Positions 10,858-20,104 of a stretch of 64,000 nt of DNA are shown in pieces. The stretch is from Geodermatophilaceae bacterium URHB0062 (lineage in GTDB: Bacteria > Actinomycetota > Actinomycetes > Mycobacteriales > Geodermatophilaceae), in assembly GCA_000620185.1 (NCBI GenBank), contig KK211086.1, forward strand, positions 717,331-781,330, given 5' to 3'. Numbering within the stretch: position 1 is the first letter of the stretch; each line of letters opens with the position of its first letter. The position numbers and the translations under genes are program-made. Under the pieces are notes generated by a model. The model worked only from the letters and a program-made list of their open reading frames with translations. It made no database searches and was not told where the DNA came from.

Positions 10858-11970
10858 ATGTCCGCCCAGCCCTCGACCCTCGCCGTGCTGCTCGAGCAGT
10901 GCCTCGCGCCGGTGCCCGGGGGCACCGGCCGCTACGCCGCCGAGATCGCCGAGGCGCTCGCCGCTTCGGCCCCCGACGGCTGGCGGGTCGCGCCCTGGAC
11001 GGCCTTACACAGGGACGTCACCGCCGCGCGCGTCGCCGGTGCGGAGCCACCGCACCGCCTCCCGCTGCCCCGGCGGGCACTCGTCGCCGCGTGGGAGCGG
11101 GGCGCCGGCCCGGCCCCGCGAGGTGCGGGTCTCGTGCACGCCCCGACGCCGCTGTTCCCGCCACGCCGGGGCCGCCCGCTGGTCGTCACGGTGCACGACA
11201 CGGTGCCCTGGACCCATCCCGAGACCCTGACCCCGCGCGGCGTCCGGTGGCACCGGGCCATGGTCGAGCGGGCGGCGCGGGAGGCCGACGCGCTCGTGGT
11301 GCCCACGCGGGCGGTGGCCGAGGACCTCGCGCGGCACGTGGCGCTCCGGCGTCCGCCGGTCGTGGTGGGGGAGGGAGTGAGCCGGCGGCTCGCCCTCGAC
11401 GCCGGCGCGGACGAGCGCGCGCACCGGCTCGGCCTGCCCGAGGGCGACTACCTCATGACGCTGGCCACGGTCGAGCCGCGCAAGGGCCTCGACGTGCTGC
11501 TGGCCGCGCTGGCCGAGCCGCACGCGCCACGGGCCGACCTCGTGGTGGTCGGCCCCGCCGGGTGGGGATCGGTGGACGTGCGCGGCCTGGCCGATCAGCT
11601 GGGCATCGGCGAGCGGGTGCACCTGCTCGGCCGGCTTCCCGACGCCGACCTCGCGGTGGCGCTGTCGCGGGCCGCCGTCCTCGTGGCGCCCAGCCGGGCG
11701 GAGGGCTTCGGGCTGCCGGTCCTCGAGGCCATGGCCGCCGGTGTGCCGGTGGTGAGCTCCGACGCGCCGGCCCTCGTCGAGGTCGGCGGCGGCGCCACGG
11801 TGACGGTGCCGGTGGGGGACAGCGGCGCGCTCGCCGAGGTGCTGCGCGACGTGCTCGGCTCGACCGCACGGCGCGCGGAGCTGGCCGCGGCCGGGGCGCG
11901 ACGGGCGCGGGACTTCAGCTGGACGGCGGCGGCGGCACGGTTGTGGGACCTCTACGGGGAGCTGCTCTGA
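10858..11970 (+). CDS. GT4-family glycosyltransferase
   Basis: 370 residues. The N-terminal VPGGTGRYAAEIAEAL is the acceptor-side loop. The C-terminal half has LATVEPRKGLDVLL, VVGPAGWGS and the acidic motif APSRAEGFGLPVLEAMAAG. Close in style to the next gene (VPADRGGVGRYV, EGFGLPVLEAMACG), suggesting related mannosyl- or rhamnosyltransferases acting in succession on one polymer. Specificity unknown. Confidence 0.88.
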   Translation: MSAQPSTLAVLLEQCLAPVPGGTGRYAAEIAEALAASAPDGWRVAPWTALHRDVTAARVAGAEPPHRLPLPRRALVAAWERGAGPAPRGAGLVHAPTPLFPPRRGRPLVVTVHDTVPWTHPETLTPRGVRWHRAMVERAAREADALVVPTRAVAEDLARHVALRRPPVVVGEGVSRRLALDAGADERAHRLGLPEGDYLMTLATVEPRKGLDVLLAALAEPHAPRADLVVVGPAGWGSVDVRGLADQLGIGERVHLLGRLPDADLAVALSRAAVLVAPSRAEGFGLPVLEAMAAGVPVVSSDAPALVEVGGGATVTVPVGDSGALAEVLRDVLGSTARRAELAAAGARRARDFSWTAAAARLWDLYGELL

Positions 11971-12092
11971 CCGGCACCCCACCGACTGCGCGGAGCCTCC
12001 CCGGCCGCCTCTCGTAGGCTCGGCGCGCACCGTTCCGCTCGAGACCGAGCCCCGCCCGTCCTCCGGGAGCAGACCTGTCCACCTCCGCGCGC

Positions 12093-13208
12093 GTGGTCGT
12101 CGACGCCACCGCCGTCCCCGCGGATCGCGGTGGCGTCGGGCGCTACGTGGACTCCCTGCTGCCGGCCCTCGTGGCCGAGGGCGCCGACCTCGGCGTCGTC
12201 TGCCAGGCGGCCGATCTCGACCACTACGGAACGCTGCTCCCGGGCGTCGACCTGCTCGGCGCCCCCGCGTCGATCGCCGAGCGGCCGGCCCGGCTGGCCT
12301 GGGAGCAGGTCGGCCTGCCGACGGCGGCCCGCCGCCTGGGCGCCGAGGTGCTGCACTGCCCCCACTACACGCTCCCCGTGCGGGCCGGGCTGCCGGTGGT
12401 CACCACGCTCCACGACGCCACGTTCTTCACGCACGGCGCGATGCACCAGCCGGTCAAGCGCGTGTTCTTCCGCGGGTGGACCCGGCTGTCGCTGCGGCTG
12501 GCCCGGCGCTGCATCGTGCCCTCCCGCGCCACCCGTGACGAGCTCGCCCGCGTGATCGGCGCGGACGCCGACCGCATCGACGTCGCCCACCACGGCGTGG
12601 ACCCGGCCCGGTTCTCCGTGCCCGGCGACGACGCCCGGACGGCGGTCCGCAAGCACCTGGGCCTGCGGTCGCGGCGGTACGTGGCCTTCCTGGGCACGAT
12701 CGAGCCGCGCAAGAACGTGCCCGCCCTCATCGAGGGGTGGATGCGGGCGGTCGGCGACCAGCCCGACCCGCCGGCCCTCGTCGTCGCCGGCGGCCGGGGC
12801 TGGGACGAGCGGGTGGACGAGGTCGTCGCGCGCGTGCCCGACCGGCTCGAGCTGCTCCTGCCGGGATACCTCCCGCTCGACCTGCTGGCCGGTTTCCTGA
12901 GCGGTGCCGACGTCGTCGCCTATCCGAGCACCGCCGAGGGCTTCGGGCTGCCGGTGCTCGAGGCCATGGCCTGCGGCGCGGCGGTGCTCACCACGCGGTC
13001 GCTGGCCCTGTCCGAGGTGGGCGGCGACGCGGTGGAGTACGTCGAACCGACTCCGGCCGGGATCGCCGACGGCCTGCGCGGGCTGCTCGACGACGAGACC
13101 CGTCGCGCGGAGCTGTCGGCGGCCGCGGTGCGGCGGGCGGCGGGGTTCACCTGGGCGGCCTGCGCCCGCGAGCACCTGCGCAGCTACGCCCGCGCCCTCG
13201 AGGCGTGA
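12093..13208 (+). CDS. GT4-family glycosyltransferase
   Basis: 371 residues from the GTG at 12093. Conserved parts are DRGGVGRYVDSLLPAL, LGTIEPRKNVPALI, VAGGRGWDE and the donor-binding PSTAEGFGLPVLEAMACG. The true start may be six codons upstream at a CTG (12075), which has a well-placed GGGAG about 5 bases before it, while the GTG has no ribosome binding site. Probably part of the same assembly line as its neighbours. Confidence 0.87.
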   Translation: MVVDATAVPADRGGVGRYVDSLLPALVAEGADLGVVCQAADLDHYGTLLPGVDLLGAPASIAERPARLAWEQVGLPTAARRLGAEVLHCPHYTLPVRAGLPVVTTLHDATFFTHGAMHQPVKRVFFRGWTRLSLRLARRCIVPSRATRDELARVIGADADRIDVAHHGVDPARFSVPGDDARTAVRKHLGLRSRRYVAFLGTIEPRKNVPALIEGWMRAVGDQPDPPALVVAGGRGWDERVDEVVARVPDRLELLLPGYLPLDLLAGFLSGADVVAYPSTAEGFGLPVLEAMACGAAVLTTRSLALSEVGGDAVEYVEPTPAGIADGLRGLLDDETRRAELSAAAVRRAAGFTWAACAREHLRSYARALEA

Positions 13209-13261
13209 CCGGCCCGGAGGGAGCCGGCGGTCCGGGTGACGGGTCCGTGGACGGCGCTCGG

Positions 13262-13273
13262 GATACTGACGGA
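13262..13273 (+). promoter_or_regulatory. leaderless promoter of GT2 gene
   Basis: GATACT at 13262-13267, 6 bases before the ATG at 13274. Confidence 0.5.
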
Positions 13274-14221
13274 ATGCCTCCCGTCCCCGCCCGTGACCGG
13301 TCGGCGGAACCGCCGCTGCCCGTCGTGGTGGTGACCTACTCGCCGGGGGACACGCTCGAGGGGTTCCTGGAGTCCCTGTCGTCGGCGACCCGGCGGCCGG
13401 TCGAGGTGATCCTGGCCGACAACGGCTCCACCGACGGCGCGCCCGAGCGGGCCGCGGCCCGGTACCCCCACGTCCGCCTGCTGCGGACCGGCGGCAACGT
13501 GGGGTACGGCGCGGCCGTCAACGCCGGCGTCGCCGGGCTGACCGGCGACCACGTCCTGGTGGCCAACCCCGACGTGCGCTTCGAGGAGGGGGCGGTCGAC
13601 GAGCTGCTCGCCGTCGCCGCGCGGTGGCCCCGGGCGGGCACGGTCGGCCCCGCGATCCGGACGCCGGAGGGGGCGCTGTACCCCTCGGCGCGCGACCTCC
13701 CGTCGCTGTCGACGGGCATCGGGCACGCCCTGGTCGGCTGGCTCTGGCCGGGCAACCCGTGGACGGCCCGGTACCGCCGCGAGCGGGAGCAGCCCCGCGA
13801 GCGGCCGGCCGGCTGGCTGTCGGGCTCGTGCCTGCTCGTCGACCTCGAGGCGTTCCGTTCCGTGGGCGGCTTCGACCCGGCCTACTTCATGTACTTCGAG
13901 GACGTCGACCTCGCCGAGCGCATGGGCCGCCGGGGCTGGCTGCACGTCTACGCCCCCTCGGCGGTCGTGGTGCACGAGGGCGGGCACTCCACCAAGCGGG
14001 AACCCCGGCGCATGCAGCGGGTGCACCACACCAGTGCCCTGCGGTACCTGTCGGCGCGCTATCCCGGCCGGCGGCACGCCCCGCTGCGCCTGCTGCTCCG
14101 CGTCGGCCTGGGCGCCCGCATGCTGCTGTCCTACGTCAGCGGACGCGTCGGTGCGGGGGCGCAGCCCCAGCAGACCGTCGCCGAACTGCCACAGTCCCGA
14201 CGCCGGTGGCGGCGTCGGTGA
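13274..14221 (+). CDS. GT2 rhamnosyltransferase-like (WbbL-type)
   Basis: 315-residue family 2 glycosyltransferase: VVTYSPGDTL, VILADNGSTDG (UDP/TDP binding), VANPDVRFEEG (DXD-like) and FMYFEDVDLAERM, a conserved acidic block of WbbL-like rhamnosyltransferases. In mycobacteria WbbL (Rv3265c) sits at the equivalent place next to rml genes and attaches rhamnose in the galactan linker. The neighbouring rmlABCD genes here supply dTDP-rhamnose. The rhamnosyl assignment is inferred from family and context. Followed closely by manC. Confidence 0.82.
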   Translation: MPPVPARDRSAEPPLPVVVVTYSPGDTLEGFLESLSSATRRPVEVILADNGSTDGAPERAAARYPHVRLLRTGGNVGYGAAVNAGVAGLTGDHVLVANPDVRFEEGAVDELLAVAARWPRAGTVGPAIRTPEGALYPSARDLPSLSTGIGHALVGWLWPGNPWTARYRREREQPRERPAGWLSGSCLLVDLEAFRSVGGFDPAYFMYFEDVDLAERMGRRGWLHVYAPSAVVVHEGGHSTKREPRRMQRVHHTSALRYLSARYPGRRHAPLRLLLRVGLGARMLLSYVSGRVGAGAQPQQTVAELPQSRRRWRRR

Positions 14222-14246
14222 GCCGAGCCGGCTGGAGGAGCACAGG

Positions 14247-15350
14247 GTGCAGCACGCGGTGATCATGGCCGGTGGCTCGGGGACGCGGCTGTGGCCGCTG
14301 TCCCGGGCGGGCCGGCCCAAGCAACTCCTCGACGTCGTCACCGACCCCGACGGCGGTGGGGCGCACAGCCTGCTCGCCGAGGCGTTCACGCGGCTGGAGG
14401 TCGTGCTTCCTGCCGACCGGATCTGGGTCTGCACCGCCGCGCGGTACGCCGAGCAGGTGCAGGCCGCCCTGCCCCGGCTGCGGCCCGACCGCCTGGTGCT
14501 GGAGCCGACCGCCCGCGACACCGCCAACGCCGTCGGCCTCGCCGCCGCGTTGGTGGCCGACGTCGACCCCGACGCGGAGCTCGCCGTCGTGAGTGCCGAC
14601 CACGTCATGCGCCCGGTGCAGCGCTTCGCCGACGCGCTGCGCACGGCCTACGACGTCCTGGCTGCTCGGCCCCGGGCGCTGGTGACGCTGGGGGTCACGC
14701 CGACGTCCCCCGCGACCGGCTTCGGTTACGTGCAGAAGGGCGCCGCCACGGAGGTGGCCGGCGCCGCCGAGGCGGCGTCGTTCCGGGAGAAGCCGGACCG
14801 GGAGACCGCCCAGGCCTACCTCGACTCGGGCGAGTACCTCTGGAACTCCGGCATGTTCGTCTGGCGCGCGAGCACCGTGCTGGACGCGCTGGCCGACCAC
14901 CTGCCCGAGTCGGCCGACGGCCTGGCCCGGATCGTCGCCGCGCCCGCCGGGGCCAAGCGCGACGCGGTGCTGGCCGAGGTCTTCCCGACGCTGCCGAAGA
15001 TCAGCGTCGACTACGCCGTCCTCGAGCCGGCCGCGACCGAGCCCGGCCGGGTGGTGGTTGTCGACCTCGACGTCGACTGGCTGGACGTCGGCTCGTGGCC
15101 GGCGCTGGCGCACACGCTGGCGCGGGACGACGGCGGCAACGCCGTCGGCGGCCTCACCGTGCTGCTCGACAGTGCGGGGAACGTGGTGGTCAGCGACGAC
15201 CCCGGGCACCTCGTGGCGCTGGTGGGCGTGCGCGACAGCGTGGTGGTGCACACCGCCGACGTGACGATGGTGTGCCCGGTGGCCGACGCCGAGCGGGTGA
15301 AGCAACTGCTCGCCGCGGTCGAGGAGCGGCACGGCCCGCGGTTCAGCTGA
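14247..15350 (+). CDS. manC: mannose-1-phosphate guanylyltransferase
   Basis: 367 residues. The start AVIMAGGSGTRLWPLSR is the nucleotidyltransferase signature, and GFGYVQKG, SFREKP and EYLWNSGMFVW follow as in ManC/GMP enzymes. It makes GDP-mannose from mannose-1-phosphate and GTP, feeding the Gmd enzymes and mannosyltransferases. No C-terminal isomerase fusion; separate manA and manB are in this window. GTG start with a strong GGAGGAG ribosome binding site. Mycobacteria have the homologue (Rv3264c) in the same neighbourhood. Confidence 0.92.
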   Translation: MQHAVIMAGGSGTRLWPLSRAGRPKQLLDVVTDPDGGGAHSLLAEAFTRLEVVLPADRIWVCTAARYAEQVQAALPRLRPDRLVLEPTARDTANAVGLAAALVADVDPDAELAVVSADHVMRPVQRFADALRTAYDVLAARPRALVTLGVTPTSPATGFGYVQKGAATEVAGAAEAASFREKPDRETAQAYLDSGEYLWNSGMFVWRASTVLDALADHLPESADGLARIVAAPAGAKRDAVLAEVFPTLPKISVDYAVLEPAATEPGRVVVVDLDVDWLDVGSWPALAHTLARDDGGNAVGGLTVLLDSAGNVVVSDDPGHLVALVGVRDSVVVHTADVTMVCPVADAERVKQLLAAVEERHGPRFS

Positions 15351-15360
15351 GGACCCTGGC

Positions 15361-15372
15361 TAGCCTGCGGAC
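15361..15372 (+). promoter_or_regulatory. leaderless promoter of SDR gene
   Basis: TAGCCT at 15361-15366, 6 bases before the ATG at 15373. Confidence 0.6.
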
Positions 15373-16143
15373 ATGAAGAGCTTCGACGTCGCTGCCGTGG
15401 TCACCGGTGGAGCCTCCGGGCTCGGCGAGGCCACCACCCGCGCCCTGGCCGCCCGGGGTGCGGCCGTGACCGTCCTCGACCTGCAGGAGGAGCGCGGGCA
15501 GGCGCTGGCCGCCGAGCTCGGCGGGCACACCACCTTCGTCCGCACCGACGTGACCGACGAGGCCTCCGTGCAGGCCGCCGTCGCCGAGGCCGCCGGCAAG
15601 AACCGGCCGCTGCGGATCGCGGTGAACTGCGCCGGCATCGGCTGGGCGCAGCGGACCGTGGGTCGCGACGGGCAGCCGCACGACCTCGGCGCCTTCGTCC
15701 GGACCGTCTCGGTGAACCTGATCGGCACGTTCAACGTGCTCCGGCTGGCCGCCGCCGCGATGTCGGCCACCGAGCCCGACGACGAGGGCGAGCGCGGGGT
15801 CGTGGTGAACACCGCCTCCATCGCGGCCTACGACGGGCAGATCGGGCAGATCGCCTACGCGGCGTCCAAGGGCGGCATCGTCGGCATGACCCTGCCGGCG
15901 GCCCGGGACCTCGCCAGCGTCGGCGTGCGGGTGTGCACCATCGCGCCCGGGCTGGTCGACACGCCGTTGCTGGCGGGTCTGCCCGAGGAGGCGCGGACGG
16001 CGCTCGCGGCGGGCATACCCTTCCCGAAGCGCCTGGGCCGTCCGGCGGACTTCGCGCAGCTCGCGCTCTCGGTCATCGAGCACGGCTACCTCAACGGCGA
16101 GGTCATCCGCATGGACGGCGCCCTGCGCATGGCACCGCGCTGA
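15373..16143 (+). CDS. short-chain dehydrogenase, 3-hydroxyacyl-CoA dehydrogenase type II-like
   Basis: 256-residue classical [13 protein letters not shown] for NAD binding, NCAGIGWA, catalytic Ser in [11 protein letters not shown] and Tyr-Lys in YAASKGG. The C-terminal [17 protein letters not shown] and [17 protein letters not shown] match the HSD10 (type II 3-hydroxyacyl-CoA dehydrogenase) branch. It probably oxidises 3-hydroxyacyl-CoA in fatty acid or branched-chain degradation and is unrelated to the sugar cluster beside it. Confidence 0.88.
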   Translation: MKSFDVAAVVTGGASGLGEATTRALAARGAAVTVLDLQEERGQALAAELGGHTTFVRTDVTDEASVQAAVAEAAGKNRPLRIAVNCAGIGWAQRTVGRDGQPHDLGAFVRTVSVNLIGTFNVLRLAAAAMSATEPDDEGERGVVVNTASIAAYDGQIGQIAYAASKGGIVGMTLPAARDLASVGVRVCTIAPGLVDTPLLAGLPEEARTALAAGIPFPKRLGRPADFAQLALSVIEHGYLNGEVIRMDGALRMAPR

Positions 16144-16200
16144 GCCGCACCACCTGACCGCACCATCCGGGGGAACGTCCTGACCATCACCACGGCAGGC

Positions 16201-17163
16201 ATGGCCACGCCGACCTCGTCGGCCGTCGCATCGGCGGTTCCGCCGGCCACTCCGCCGGACTTCGAGTCGGCCTTCACGCCGGACTGGCCGCTGGACCTGC
16301 TGCGGGCGCTGTCCCCGCACCGGCGTGGCACGGGCGACCCGACGATGCGTGTGGCGGACGACGGCGTCTGGCGCACCACGACCACCCCCGACGGAGCGGC
16401 CACCGTCCGGATCGCGCACCGCTCGGGGAGCGTGCGGGTCTCCGCCTGGGGCCCGGGCGCGGAGCGGGCCGGCTCGGCGGTGCCCGACTGGCTCGGCGCC
16501 GCCGACCGGACCGAGGGCTTCGACCCGGGCGGCCACGAGGTGGTCACCGAGCTGCACCGCACTGTCCGGTGGCTGCGCCTGGGGCGCACCGGCCGGACGT
16601 GGGACGCGCTGGTACCCGCCGTCCTCGAGCAGAAGGTGACCACCGTCGAGGCGAACCGGGTGTGGCGGGAGCTGCTGCGGCTGGCCGGCGAGCCGGCGCC
16701 CGGACCGGCGCCCGAGGGCATGCGGGTCCCGCCCTCGTCCCGGCGGGTGCTGGACGTCACCGACTGGCAGTGGCACGCCTGCGGTCTCGACGGCGCCCGC
16801 CGACGGGCGCTGCGGGCGGTGGCCACGGTGGCCGACCGGCTGGAGCCCGAGGTGGCCGGCGACTCGGCGGCCCTGCAGCGGCGGCTGTGCTCGATCCCGG
16901 GCATCGGCGTCTGGACCGCCGCCGAGGTGGTGCAGCGCGCGGTCGGCTGCCCCGACACGGTCAGCGTCGGCGACTACCACCTGAAGAACATCGTGGGCTG
17001 GGCCCTGGCCGGCCGGAGGAACACCGACGACGCCGGCATGCTCGAGCTGCTGGAGCCCTGGCGGGGGCACCGGCAGCGGGTCGTGCGGCTGCTGCTGGCC
17101 GGCGGATCCCGGCGTCCCCGGCGGGGCCCGAGGTTCGCGCCGACGAACTACCGCTCGATCTGA
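16201..17163 (+). CDS. DNA-3-methyladenine glycosylase family protein (HhH-GPD)
   Basis: 320 residues. The C-terminal half has the helix-hairpin-helix CSIPGIGVWTAAEV, followed by DTVSVGDYHLKN holding the catalytic Asp of the HhH-GPD fold. The N-terminal 100 residues match the variable domain of AlkA/YfjP-like actinobacterial proteins. Role: removal of alkylated bases in base excision repair. The 57-base gap to the SDR gene lacks an obvious promoter, so the two may be cotranscribed. Confidence 0.85.
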   Translation: MATPTSSAVASAVPPATPPDFESAFTPDWPLDLLRALSPHRRGTGDPTMRVADDGVWRTTTTPDGAATVRIAHRSGSVRVSAWGPGAERAGSAVPDWLGAADRTEGFDPGGHEVVTELHRTVRWLRLGRTGRTWDALVPAVLEQKVTTVEANRVWRELLRLAGEPAPGPAPEGMRVPPSSRRVLDVTDWQWHACGLDGARRRALRAVATVADRLEPEVAGDSAALQRRLCSIPGIGVWTAAEVVQRAVGCPDTVSVGDYHLKNIVGWALAGRRNTDDAGMLELLEPWRGHRQRVVRLLLAGGSRRPRRGPRFAPTNYRSI

Positions 17164-17229
17164 GGAAGGACCCCGGAAGGACGGGGCCGCTCGCCACTCG
17201 CACGCCCGCGGCGGGACCCCGGACAGGGC

Positions 17230-18096
17230 CTAACGGTCGTCGAACAGGCCGAGCAGGTAGGCCCCGTAGCCGCTCTTGGCCAGCGGCTCCGCGACCCGGC
17301 GCAGCCCGTCGTCGTCCAGCCAGCCGTTGCGCCAGGCGACCTCCTCGATGCACCCGATCTTGAGCCCCTGGCGTTCCTCGACGACCGAGACGAACTCGGT
17401 GGCCTGGCGCAGCGAGGCGAAGGTGCCTGTGTCGAGCCACGCGGTGCCGCGGTCGAGCACGGTCACGGTCAGCCGGCCCTGCCGGAGGTAGTGCTCGTTG
17501 ACGGCGGTGATCTCCAGCTCGCCCCGGCTGCTCGGCGTGATGCCGCGGGCCACGTCGACGACGTCGCCGTCGAAGAAGTACAGCCCCGGGACGGCGTAGG
17601 AGCTCCGGGGGACGGCCGGCTTCTCCTCGATCGACAGCACCCGCCCCTCCGCGTCGAACTCCACGACGCCGTAGTCCTGCGGGTTGGCCACGTGGTAGGC
17701 GAAGACGTGGCCGCCGTCCGGTGCGGGCAGGCGGGAGAGCGCGGTGCCGAGGCCGGCCCCGTAGAAGATGTTGTCGCCGAGGACGAGGGCCGCGGGCTCG
17801 CCGTCGAGGAACTCCTCACCGATCACGAACGCCTGGGCCAGGCCCTCGGGGTGGGGCTGGACGGCGTACTCGATCCGCATGCCGAGCCGGCTGCCGTCGC
17901 CGAGGAGCTGCCGGAACGCGGCCTGGTCGGCAGGGGTGGTGACGACCAGCACCTCGCGGACGCCGGCCATCATCAACGTCGACAGCGGGTAGTAGATCAT
18001 CGGCTTGTCGTAGACCGGCATGAGCTGCTTGCTCACGGCCTGCGTGATCGGGTACAGCCGGCTGCCGGTTCCGCCGGCCAGGAGAATGCCTCGCAC
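17230..18096 (-). CDS. rmlA: glucose-1-phosphate thymidylyltransferase
   Basis: 288 residues, the normal RmlA length. The start [16 protein letters not shown] and [17 protein letters not shown] are diagnostic; [10 protein letters not shown] and SIEEKP follow. First step of dTDP-L-rhamnose synthesis: dTTP + glucose-1-phosphate to dTDP-glucose. The GTG at 18096 was chosen over a longer frame because it directly precedes the conserved motif and lies 8 bases after a TACGGT -10 box. Divergent from rmlB. Confidence 0.94.
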   Translation of the reverse strand: MRGILLAGGTGSRLYPITQAVSKQLMPVYDKPMIYYPLSTLMMAGVREVLVVTTPADQAAFRQLLGDGSRLGMRIEYAVQPHPEGLAQAFVIGEEFLDGEPAALVLGDNIFYGAGLGTALSRLPAPDGGHVFAYHVANPQDYGVVEFDAEGRVLSIEEKPAVPRSSYAVPGLYFFDGDVVDVARGITPSSRGELEITAVNEHYLRQGRLTVTVLDRGTAWLDTGTFASLRQATEFVSVVEERQGLKIGCIEEVAWRNGWLDDDGLRRVAEPLAKSGYGAYLLGLFDDR

Positions 18097-18209
18097 GGGA
18101 TGGAACCGTACGGTGCGTCCGCCCAGGTCCGCGGCCCACGTCATCCCCAGGGAGGAGGCCGGCGGGTGGAGTCGCGAGCCGTCGCGCACCCTTGACTACC
18201 GTGACGCTC
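18097..18209. promoter_or_regulatory. divergent rmlA-rmlB leaderless promoters
   Basis: Minus strand: TACGGT (plus 18105-18110) 8 bases before the rmlA GTG, inside the palindrome ACCGTACGGT. Plus strand: TACCGT (18197-18202) 7 bases before the rmlB ATG. Confidence 0.6.
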
Positions 18210-19205
18210 ATGCGTGTCCTGGTCACCGGCGGTGCGGGGTTCATCGGCTCCCACTATGTGCGCACGATGCTCTCGGGCGGGTACCCGGGCTTCGAGGACG
18301 CCGAGGTGACCGTCTTCGACAAGCTCACCTACGCCGGAAACCTGGCCAACCTCGCGCCGGTCGCCGACAACCCGCGCTACCGCTTCGTCCGCGGTGACAT
18401 CTGCGTTCCCGCCGACCTCGACGCGGCGCTGCCGGGGCACGACGTCGTCGTCAACTTCGCCGCCGAGTCGCACGTCGACCGGTCGATCCGCGGCGCCGCC
18501 GACTTCGTGCTCACCAACGTCGTGGGCGCCCAGCAGGTCTTCGAGGCGTCCCTGCGCCACGGCGTCGGCCGGGTCCTGCACGTCTCCACCGACGAGGTCT
18601 ACGGGTCCATCGACGAGGGGTCCTGGACCGAGGACCACCTGCTCGAGCCCAACTCCCCGTACTCGGCGGCGAAGGCCGGCAGCGACCTCATCGCCCGCGC
18701 CTACGCCAAGACCTACGGGCTGAACATCTCGATCACCCGCTGCAGCAACAACTACGGGCCGTACCACTTCCCGGAGAAGGTCATCCCGCTGTTCGTCACC
18801 AACCTGCTCGACGGGCAGAAGGTGCCGCTCTACGGCGAGGGCGCCAACGTGCGCGACTGGCTGTTCGTCGACGACCACTGCCGCGGCATCCAGCTCGTCG
18901 TCGAGCACGGCAGGCCGGGGGAGTTCTACAACATCGGCGGGGGCCGCGAGCTCTCCAACAAGGAGCTCACCGAGAAGCTGCTCGAGGCCACCGGCCGCGA
19001 CTGGAGTTACGTCGAGAACATCATCGATCCCCGCGGCGGGGGGCACGACCTGCGCTACTCCGTCGACTACTCCAAGACCGCGGCGCTCGGGTACGCCCCG
19101 CGCATGTCGTTCGAGGACGGTCTTGCGCTCACCGTGCAGTGGTACCGCGACAACCGCGCCTGGTGGGAGCCGCTGAAGGCCGCGGCCGCCGGCGTCCACG
19201 CGTGA
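18210..19205 (+). CDS. rmlB: dTDP-glucose 4,6-dehydratase
   Basis: 331-residue extended SDR: VTGGAGFIGSHYVR, HVSTDEVYGS with the active-site Thr-Asp-Glu, and YSAAKAGSD with Tyr-Lys. Second step of dTDP-rhamnose synthesis. The ATG at 18210 is favoured because a TACCGT box precedes it by 7 bases; an earlier in-frame ATG six codons upstream lies at or before the expected transcription start. The stop overlaps the rmlD GTG. Confidence 0.95.
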   Translation: MRVLVTGGAGFIGSHYVRTMLSGGYPGFEDAEVTVFDKLTYAGNLANLAPVADNPRYRFVRGDICVPADLDAALPGHDVVVNFAAESHVDRSIRGAADFVLTNVVGAQQVFEASLRHGVGRVLHVSTDEVYGSIDEGSWTEDHLLEPNSPYSAAKAGSDLIARAYAKTYGLNISITRCSNNYGPYHFPEKVIPLFVTNLLDGQKVPLYGEGANVRDWLFVDDHCRGIQLVVEHGRPGEFYNIGGGRELSNKELTEKLLEATGRDWSYVENIIDPRGGGHDLRYSVDYSKTAALGYAPRMSFEDGLALTVQWYRDNRAWWEPLKAAAAGVHA

Positions 19206-20104
19206 GTGCCGACGGCGGCACCGCCTGGCTGATCACCGGCGCCGGCGGCCAACTCGGCCGCGACCTGCGGGCCGTGCTCGCCGAGCAGGCCGAGGACGAC
19301 GTCACCGCGCTGCGCCGCGCGGAGCTCGATCTCACCGACCAGGCGCACGTGCGGTCGGTCGTGCGCACCTGGGCGCGGGCGGCCGCGGACCGCGGCCGGC
19401 GGCCCGTGCTCCTCAACGCCGCCGCCTACACCGCGGTCGACGCCGCCGAGGACGACGAGGACACCGCCCTGCTGGTCAACGGCGCGGCCCCCGGCTGGCT
19501 GGCCGAGGAGCTGGCCGGCGTCGGACGGCTGGTGCACGTCTCCACCGACTACGTCTTCGACGGCACCTCGACCGTGCCGTACACGACCGCCGACCGCCCG
19601 GCGCCGCGCACCGCGTACGGCCGCACCAAGCTGGCGGGCGAGCGGGCCGTGGCCGCCGTCGGCGACGACGCGGTCGTGGTGCGGACGGCGTGGGTGTACG
19701 CCGCCCACGGCAGCAACTTCGTGCGGACGATGCTGCGGCTGCGCGACGAGCGGCCGGAGGTCACGGTCGTCGACGACCAGACCGGCTCGCCGACGTGGGC
19801 GCGCGACCTCGCCGCCGGGCTGGTCGAGGCGGCTGCGTCGGACGTGCGGGGCCTGCTGCACGCCACCAACGGCGGGGCCACCACGTGGTTCGGCCTCGCG
19901 CGCCGGGTGTTCGAGTACTCCGGCGCCGATCCCGAACGGGTCCGGCCCACGACCAGCGCGGACTTCCGGCGCCCCGCGGAGCGCCCGGCCTACTCCGTGC
20001 TGGACGGCGCCGGCTGGACCGCCGCGGGGCTCGACGCCCTGCCCGACTGGGAGAGCTCCCTGCGGTGCTGCCTGCGCGAGCTCGGCGTCCTCGCCGTCAG
20101 CTGA
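19202..20104 (+). CDS. rmlD: dTDP-4-dehydrorhamnose reductase
   Basis: 300 residues. ITGAGGQLGRDL binds NADPH; NAAAYTAVDAAE, VSTDYVFDG and YGRTKLAGE are the RmlD hallmarks, with the Tyr-Lys pair intact. Last step of dTDP-L-rhamnose synthesis. GTG start in a 4-base overlap with rmlB. Its 3' end overlaps that of the convergent rmlC by 8 bases. Confidence 0.94.
   Translation: MSADGGTAWLITGAGGQLGRDLRAVLAEQAEDDVTALRRAELDLTDQAHVRSVVRTWARAAADRGRRPVLLNAAAYTAVDAAEDDEDTALLVNGAAPGWLAEELAGVGRLVHVSTDYVFDGTSTVPYTTADRPAPRTAYGRTKLAGERAVAAVGDDAVVVRTAWVYAAHGSNFVRTMLRLRDERPEVTVVDDQTGSPTWARDLAAGLVEAAASDVRGLLHATNGGATTWFGLARRVFEYSGADPERVRPTTSADFRRPAERPAYSVLDGAGWTAAGLDALPDWESSLRCCLRELGVLAVS

Noticed and set aside
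20097-20104. Misassembly at the rmlD-rmlC junction
   Set aside because: An 8-base overlap of convergent 3' ends is compatible with compact actinobacterial gene packing; both proteins end normally.
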